Below the pieces are notes generated by a model. It ran no database searches. It saw only the letters and a list, made by a program, of their open reading frames with translations, and had not been told where the DNA came from. DNA of 64,000 nucleotides from Roseibacillus sp. Lineage in GTDB: Bacteria > Verrucomicrobiota > Verrucomicrobiia > Verrucomicrobiales > Akkermansiaceae. Position 1 is the stretch's first letter. Each line of letters starts with the position of its first letter. The position numbers were made by a program, and so were the translations under genes. Of the stretch, positions 58,857-64,000 are shown piece by piece. The stretch is taken from contig JAPKFB010000016.1 of the NCBI GenBank assembly GCA_028821775.1, positions 1 to 64,000 on the forward strand, in the 5' to 3' direction.

Positions 58857-61241
58857 CTAACGAAATCCGATTGGCAGCGTCTTCTCCAGATGCTTGAGCA
58901 ACTTCTGATGCGCGGCATCGACTTCCTCGCTCTTGAGGGTGCGGTCCGCGGCACGATAGAGAAAGGAGTAGGCGATCGACTTGCGATCCGCGGCCAGCTT
59001 CTCGCCGGACGGATCGCTGAAGACATCAAAGCAATCGAAGGAAACGAGCAGGGGCTCGCTCTGCTTGCGAATGGCTTTCTCAATCTCCGCGTTCGCGAGG
59101 TCGGCGGGGGCTTCCATGGCGGCGTCGCGGGACGAGCCTGGAAACTGGGGGAGCTCATCGACAGGGGCATCCCCGCTGCGGAGTTCAACGACCTTGGCGA
59201 GGTCGAGCTCCGCGAGGTAGACCGGAAACTCGAGGTCGAGTTCGCGTCCGCGGGAAGGAGCAAGCTGTGCGAAGGAACCAATCGTCTTTCCATTCACAAC
59301 CACTTGGGCGGCCTGAAGGAATTGCCCCGCCTTGGCGGGAGAGAACTGCACCAGCGCTCCGGGGAGGAGAGCTCCGAGGAGTCCCTTCAAGGCGAAGGCG
59401 TCGGAGTGACAGCTGTGCTTGCTCGCCCAGAATGCTGGCTGAGTGGCACCGCCGAGCACGAGGCCCAGGGTCTCGCTCTCGAGGTCGGTTGCCTTGCCTC
59501 CTCCTGCGTTGCGGAAGCAACGGCCCACTTCAAAGAAGCGCACCGCCTTGGCGCCCTGTCTCACATTACGTGCGGCGGTGGCGAGCAGTCCCGGGGCGAG
59601 ACTCGGACGCATCACGCTGTGATCTTCGCTGAGCGGGAGGCTGATGCGAATGATGTCTCCGTCCTGCAGCGGGCGCAGGGGAAGGGCATCGCGCAGCTGA
59701 GCGTCGGAAATGAGCTTGATGGTATGGGCTTCGTAGAAGCCGAAGGCGGCGAGCCGCTTCTTGAGATCGAGTTCGAGGTCGTAACGGCGATCGACCTTGC
59801 CGGGCGCTGCTGCGCTGCTGCGATTGCGCGAAGGGATGGCATCGAGGCCCGCAACCCGGACTACCTCCTCAGCGAGATCGATGTGACGTTGCAAATCGAG
59901 ACGATAACTTGGAACCTTCCAGTTTCCGTTCCCGGTTGCGGTGAGCCCGAGTCGCCCCAGAGCGGCATTGGCCTGTTTCATCGAAATTGATCCGCCCACA
60001 AGTTGCTGCAGCTTGTCTTGGTTCAGGGCAACCGAACCGGTAAGGGTGGGTGCCGATCCCGCGGTGAGGGTGGGCCCCTCAATGGTCCCCCCCGCGAGTT
60101 CCACGATGAGCCTGGCCGCCAAGGCGGAGGCGTTCGTGACGCCACCGGGATCGACTCCTCGTTCGAAGCGGTAGGACGAATCCGAGTGCAGAATGAGGCG
60201 GCGTGCGGTGCGACGGATGCTCGGTGGATTGAACCACGCGGATTCCAGGATCACGTCAGTGGATGTTTTGGTGACCCCTGAATGGAGTCCTCCCATCACC
60301 CCACCGAGGGCAAGTGCGGTGCCGGACTGGTCGGAAATGACGCAGTCGCTGGCGAGTAATTCGTAAGTCTCTTCATCGAGGGCGGCGAACTTCTCGCCCT
60401 CCTGTGCATTGCGCACTCGAATCCCGCCCGTGACCTTCGCGGCATCGAAGGCATGGAGTGGTTGTCCGAGTTCGTGGAGGACGAAGTTTGTGATGTCGAC
60501 CACGTTGTTGATGGGGCGCAGGCCGATGGCCTCGAGCTTGCCCTGGAGCCACTCGGGACTTTCGCCAACCGAGACCCCCTTGATGTTGACCGCGGTGTAA
60601 AAGGGGCAGATTTCCTGGTCGTCCACGCTGACTGCACCATTGGCCGGAGCGAGTTCGCTGGTGGGGAATTCGAATTCCTTGAGATCCCGGCCGGTGAGGG
60701 CGGCCACTTCGCGCGCCATGCCATAATGGCTCAACAGGTCGGGGCGGTTTGGAGTGATTTCAATTTCAAAGATGGTGTCGTTGGCCACGAACTGGCGGAC
60801 CGGCTTTCCGGTCTCCCAGTCGCTGGGAAGGATCATGAGGCCACTGTGATCGGCACCCAGTCCGAGTTCGACCGCCGAACAGAGCATGCCCTTGGACTCC
60901 ACCCCGCGCATCTTGGTTTCACCAATCGTGAAGCCTCCGCGGAGTTCTGCGCCGGGGAGGGCGCAGGGAACCTTGTCTCCGACATTGTAATTTTTGGCAC
61001 CGCAAACGATCTGTCGCAGTTCGCCTTCGCCGGCATCCACCTGGGTGACGCTCAGGCGATCGGCATTCGGGTGCGGATCGGATTGTTTCACTTGGGCGAC
61101 CACCACGGCGTCGGAAGAGACGCCCATTTCTTCGATGCCTTCCACTTCCACTCCTGCGAAGGTGAGGATGTCATCAAATTCGGCGTTGCTCAGGCCGGAG
61201 AGGTCGAGATGGTCGGAAAGCCAGTTTTTGGAGACTAACAT
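58857..61241 (-). CDS. pheT: Phenylalanyl-tRNA synthetase beta subunit
   Basis: 794 residues, the usual size. An EMAP-type tRNA-binding domain (QSDPHPNADRLSVTQVDAGEGE) is near residues 50-75. The B3/B4 editing region, the B5 domain with CFHRF-like SSYRFERGVDPGG, the catalytic-like core (LRPSLAPGLLATAARNVR), and the C-terminal FDX-ACB anticodon-binding domain starting FPGSSRDAAME follow. With PheS it forms the alpha2-beta2 enzyme charging tRNA(Phe). It lies 57 bases after pheS. Confidence 0.96.
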   Translation of the reverse strand: MLVSKNWLSDHLDLSGLSNAEFDDILTFAGVEVEGIEEMGVSSDAVVVAQVKQSDPHPNADRLSVTQVDAGEGELRQIVCGAKNYNVGDKVPCALPGAELRGGFTIGETKMRGVESKGMLCSAVELGLGADHSGLMILPSDWETGKPVRQFVANDTIFEIEITPNRPDLLSHYGMAREVAALTGRDLKEFEFPTSELAPANGAVSVDDQEICPFYTAVNIKGVSVGESPEWLQGKLEAIGLRPINNVVDITNFVLHELGQPLHAFDAAKVTGGIRVRNAQEGEKFAALDEETYELLASDCVISDQSGTALALGGVMGGLHSGVTKTSTDVILESAWFNPPSIRRTARRLILHSDSSYRFERGVDPGGVTNASALAARLIVELAGGTIEGPTLTAGSAPTLTGSVALNQDKLQQLVGGSISMKQANAALGRLGLTATGNGNWKVPSYRLDLQRHIDLAEEVVRVAGLDAIPSRNRSSAAAPGKVDRRYDLELDLKKRLAAFGFYEAHTIKLISDAQLRDALPLRPLQDGDIIRISLPLSEDHSVMRPSLAPGLLATAARNVRQGAKAVRFFEVGRCFRNAGGGKATDLESETLGLVLGGATQPAFWASKHSCHSDAFALKGLLGALLPGALVQFSPAKAGQFLQAAQVVVNGKTIGSFAQLAPSRGRELDLEFPVYLAELDLAKVVELRSGDAPVDELPQFPGSSRDAAMEAPADLANAEIEKAIRKQSEPLLVSFDCFDVFSDPSGEKLAADRKSIAYSFLYRAADRTLKSEEVDAAHQKLLKHLEKTLPIGFR

Positions 61242-61298
61242 GGGAATGAGGGACGAGTTGCGGGGATGGGGCTTCGATGATTTGATGGTGGCCGCGAT

Positions 61299-62315
<1,017 letters not shown>

Positions 62316-62432
62316 GGGGGAGTGGAGTGCTGGAGTTGGGGAGGGGTTGGAGGAGTTCGGTGATTCTGAGAGGGGCGATGTTTCTTGGGTTGTGATTGCG
62401 GTGCGCCGTTCTGAATGTGCGGAGTAAACAAA

Positions 62433-62457
62433 AAAGGGCCGCCGATGGCGACCCTTT
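62433..62457 (-). terminator. Intrinsic terminator or attenuator between rplT and pheS
   Basis: On the minus strand AAAGGG-CGCC pairs with GGCG-CCCTTT (one mismatch between the two blocks) around ATC and runs into TTTTTTG, a textbook intrinsic terminator. It lies 24 bases after the rplT stop. It should end the rpmI-rplT message, and may allow partial read-through or attenuation into pheST. No Phe-rich leader peptide is visible. Confidence 0.8.
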
Positions 62458-62481
62458 GAGCATTGTTTGGGTTGAAGGGGC

Positions 62482-62853
62482 TTAAGCCACCGCTTTGCTC
62501 TCGAGGGCCGTCTTGGCCTGTTCAAAGATGGCATCAAACGCAGCGGTATCGTGGATCGCGAGATCGGAGAGGATCTTGCGGTCGACCTCGACACCAGCGG
62601 CGGTGAGGCCCTCGATAAATCGGCTGTAGGTCAGGCCGCGGTCGCGGACGGCGGCACTGATGCGCTGAATCCAGAGGCGGCGAAACTGCCCCTTCTTCTT
62701 CTTGCGATCGTAGTACTCGTGTTGCTGGGCCTTGAAGACCGCATCCTTGGCGTAGCGGTAGAGCTTGGAGCGGAATCCCCGGAAGCCTTTCGCCCGTAGG
62801 AGGACGCGCTTACGGCGTTTGCGGCTTGAGGGGCCGTTAGTTACACGTGGCAT
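62482..62853 (-). CDS. rplT: 50S ribosomal protein L20
   Basis: 123 residues. [51 protein letters not shown] and [21 protein letters not shown] are typical of bL20. Slightly diverged at the start ([14 protein letters not shown] instead of KRGVVARARHKKVL). It follows rpmI by 138 bases, as in most bacteria. In E. coli L20 represses its own operon by binding the mRNA; no such structure was verified here. Confidence 0.96.
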   Translation of the reverse strand: MPRVTNGPSSRKRRKRVLLRAKGFRGFRSKLYRYAKDAVFKAQQHEYYDRKKKKGQFRRLWIQRISAAVRDRGLTYSRFIEGLTAAGVEVDRKILSDLAIHDTAAFDAIFEQAKTALESKAVA

Positions 62854-62991
62854 GCTGGTATCTTTCTTTGAGACGGATTGTTGCGATCGCCTCCCACAGT
62901 CTCATCCGTTCGTATCCCGCGCGGGGCGGGCAGGCTGTGTAGAGGGTGTGCCGGGATGGCACGGTCCTGAATCGGGAACCAGGAGAGTCAA

Positions 62992-63201
62992 TCAACCAAA
63001 TGGGAGGCTTGCCCGCACATTTTTGAGATCGGCTTTGGAGACCAAGGCGGCCTTTCCGAGGAAACGCTTCCTCTTCCGACTCTTCTTCTGAAGAAGGTGT
63101 CGTTTGCCTTGTTTCCTACGCAAAATTTTTCCGGTGCCAGTCACCTTGAATCGTTTTGCGACCGCCTTGCGGGTTTTGGCTTTTCCTGCAGCTCGAGCCA
63201 T
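62992..63201 (-). CDS. rpmI: 50S ribosomal protein L35
   Basis: 69 residues, basic. [34 protein letters not shown] is the bL35 consensus. It is upstream of rplT. In most bacteria infC precedes rpmI; here the next gene upstream is selA, so infC is not adjacent. Confidence 0.95.
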   Translation of the reverse strand: MARAAGKAKTRKAVAKRFKVTGTGKILRRKQGKRHLLQKKSRKRKRFLGKAALVSKADLKNVRASLPFG

Positions 63202-63210
63202 GGGGCGCGG

Positions 63211-63238
63211 AGGCTATCCGCCGATAGAGGGAATTCAA
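63211..63238 (-). promoter_or_regulatory. Candidate rpmI promoter with very short leader
   Basis: On the minus strand TTGAAT (63238-63233) and TAGCCT (63216-63211) are spaced by 16 bases, similar in pattern to the rpsT promoter (TTGACA / TAGGTT). The start codon at 63201 follows by only nine bases with no Shine-Dalgarno sequence, which would give an almost leaderless mRNA. Confidence 0.4.
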
Positions 63239-63326
63239 GGGATTTTTGGCAGAAATGGCCAGAATTTGCGCAGGGCCGACCAGAAGTTGCGAAAGAGCCG
63301 GAAATCGGGGCTTCTTCCGAGGAGAA

Positions 63327-64000
63327 TCAGGGTTGGAGGGCCCCTCGCACCGCCTCGGTGAGGGGGGCATCCTGATCGGTGAAGATGGAGCGCAAATTCA
63401 AGAGCAACCTGGCTTCGTGGACATAGCCGACCACCGCCGGCTCCTGAGCGCGCAGGCGATGGGCCAGCTTCTCGAGACCCATCTTCTGCGGAGTGATTTC
63501 GAGGGCGACGGAGGGAAATTGCGCTTTGGGCATGGTGCCGCCCCCGGTCTGGGAGGTGGTTTCCACGATGGAGATGTCGGCCGGCAGATCGCCGAGTTGC
63601 GCGAGGATCGCTTTCGCCCGGGTGTGCAGGCTCTCCATCGGAGTGGAGAGGAAATTGAGGACCGGCACGTCGGGAATCTCGTCCCCTTTGCTTCGCAGGT
63701 AGTCGTCGATACACTCCTGCAGGACGGTGAGGATGAGCTTGTCGCAGCGCACCGCTCGAAAGAAGGGCTCGGCCTTGATCCTGGCGACCAGCTCGGCCCG
63801 GCCGGCGATGATTCCGGCCTGCGGACCGCCCAGGAGTTTGTCGCCGGAGAAGGTGATGAGATCGATCCCGTTGCGGAGCGCCTCCTGCGGGGTGGGTTCG
63901 TGATCGATGGGTGCGAGTTCATCGGTATTCATCACTGCACCGGAGCCGAGATCTTCGACGAGTGGGAGGCCATGCTGATGGGCGAGGGCGGAAAGTTCCG
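63327..64000 (-). CDS. selA: L-seryl-tRNA(Sec) selenium transferase (5' end outside window)
   Basis: The frame is open to the right edge at 64000, so only the C-terminal 224 or so residues are seen. Reading in: ELSALAHQHGLPLVEDLGSGA, then DLITFSGDKLLGGPQAGIIAGR, which holds the PLP-binding lysine, then the C-terminal domain with TSQTGGGTMPKAQFPSVALE and VGYVHEARLLLNLRSI. All agree with SelA, the PLP enzyme that converts Ser-tRNA(Sec) to Sec-tRNA(Sec) using selenophosphate. Its presence indicates that this organism makes selenocysteine, provided selB, selC and selD are elsewhere. It ends 125 bases before rpmI on the same strand. Confidence 0.93.
   Translation of the reverse strand, partial: ELSALAHQHGLPLVEDLGSGAVMNTDELAPIDHEPTPQEALRNGIDLITFSGDKLLGGPQAGIIAGRAELVARIKAEPFFRAVRCDKLILTVLQECIDDYLRSKGDEIPDVPVLNFLSTPMESLHTRAKAILAQLGDLPADISIVETTSQTGGGTMPKAQFPSVALEITPQKMGLEKLAHRLRAQEPAVVGYVHEARLLLNLRSIFTDQDAPLTEAVRGALQP

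Noticed and set aside
58712-58897. Short plus-strand frame between the zinc-ribbon gene and pheT
   Set aside because: 61 codons with no domain, no good ribosome site, and overlap with the pheT 3' end.

Overview
The window looks like a chromosomal segment of a Verrucomicrobiota bacterium (Verrucomicrobiales-like). This rests on gene content: a sulfatase, a PVC-type membrane-bound dehydrogenase with HEAT repeats and a C-terminal cytochrome c motif, a thrombospondin-type-3/LamG secreted protein, a small protein of the Planctomycetes/Verrucomicrobia-restricted Minf_1886 family, and high G+C. No rRNA, tRNA, CRISPR array, intact insertion sequence or prophage was recognised.

Layout. (1) 1-12.5 kb is an accessory region. 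It holds the secreted Ca-binding/LamG protein, a secreted leucine-rich-repeat protein, the sulfatase, the large dehydrogenase/cytochrome, a decayed sialate O-acetylesterase, a COG3044-type ATPase and a decayed AraC/XylR-type regulator. (2) 12.5-17.8 kb is housekeeping: ABC ATPase, gatB, cvpA-like, aroC and an HNH endonuclease. (3) 17.8-31.2 kb encodes respiratory complex I as two transcription blocks, nuoDEF and nuoGHIJKLMN; nuoA, nuoB and nuoC are absent. Each block is preceded by an identical 18-bp palindrome matching the operator of the NADH-sensing repressor Rex. A frameshifted, truncated type II NADH dehydrogenase (ndh) lies directly upstream of nuoD. (4) 32-40.9 kb has an HDAC-like/panE-like pair, a Minf_1886 protein, two overlapping class A PBP genes (one with an apparently dead transpeptidase) and two HtrA-like proteins (one degenerate). 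(5) 41-42 kb has a DUF3179 gene interrupted by one in-frame TGA. (6) 42-58 kb carries an OmpA-like protein, HAD phosphatase, tsaD, an S41 protease, tig-clpP-clpX, bamA, a ygfZ-like gene, a dehydrogenase, a GT2 glycosyltransferase and an L,D-transpeptidase. (7) 58-64 kb carries rpsT, a zinc-ribbon protein, pheT/pheS, rplT, rpmI and the 3' two-thirds or so of selA.

The most exciting observation joins (5) and (7). The TGA in the DUF3179 gene falls exactly on the first cysteine of the family's W-C-x-x-C motif. The frame stays open and family-like for 220 more codons. A 6-bp hairpin with a G near the start of its loop follows at the distance expected for a bacterial SECIS element. The same window encodes SelA, the selenocysteine synthase. 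A selenoprotein form of DUF3179 is therefore a serious hypothesis; a recent nonsense mutation is the alternative.

Second is the apparent Rex control of a split complex I locus sitting beside a dead ndh. Third is a set of proteins that keep a fold but lose catalytic residues: the PBP transpeptidase, the HtrA-like protein and the HDAC-like protein. They could be pseudo-enzymes in cell-envelope and regulatory roles.
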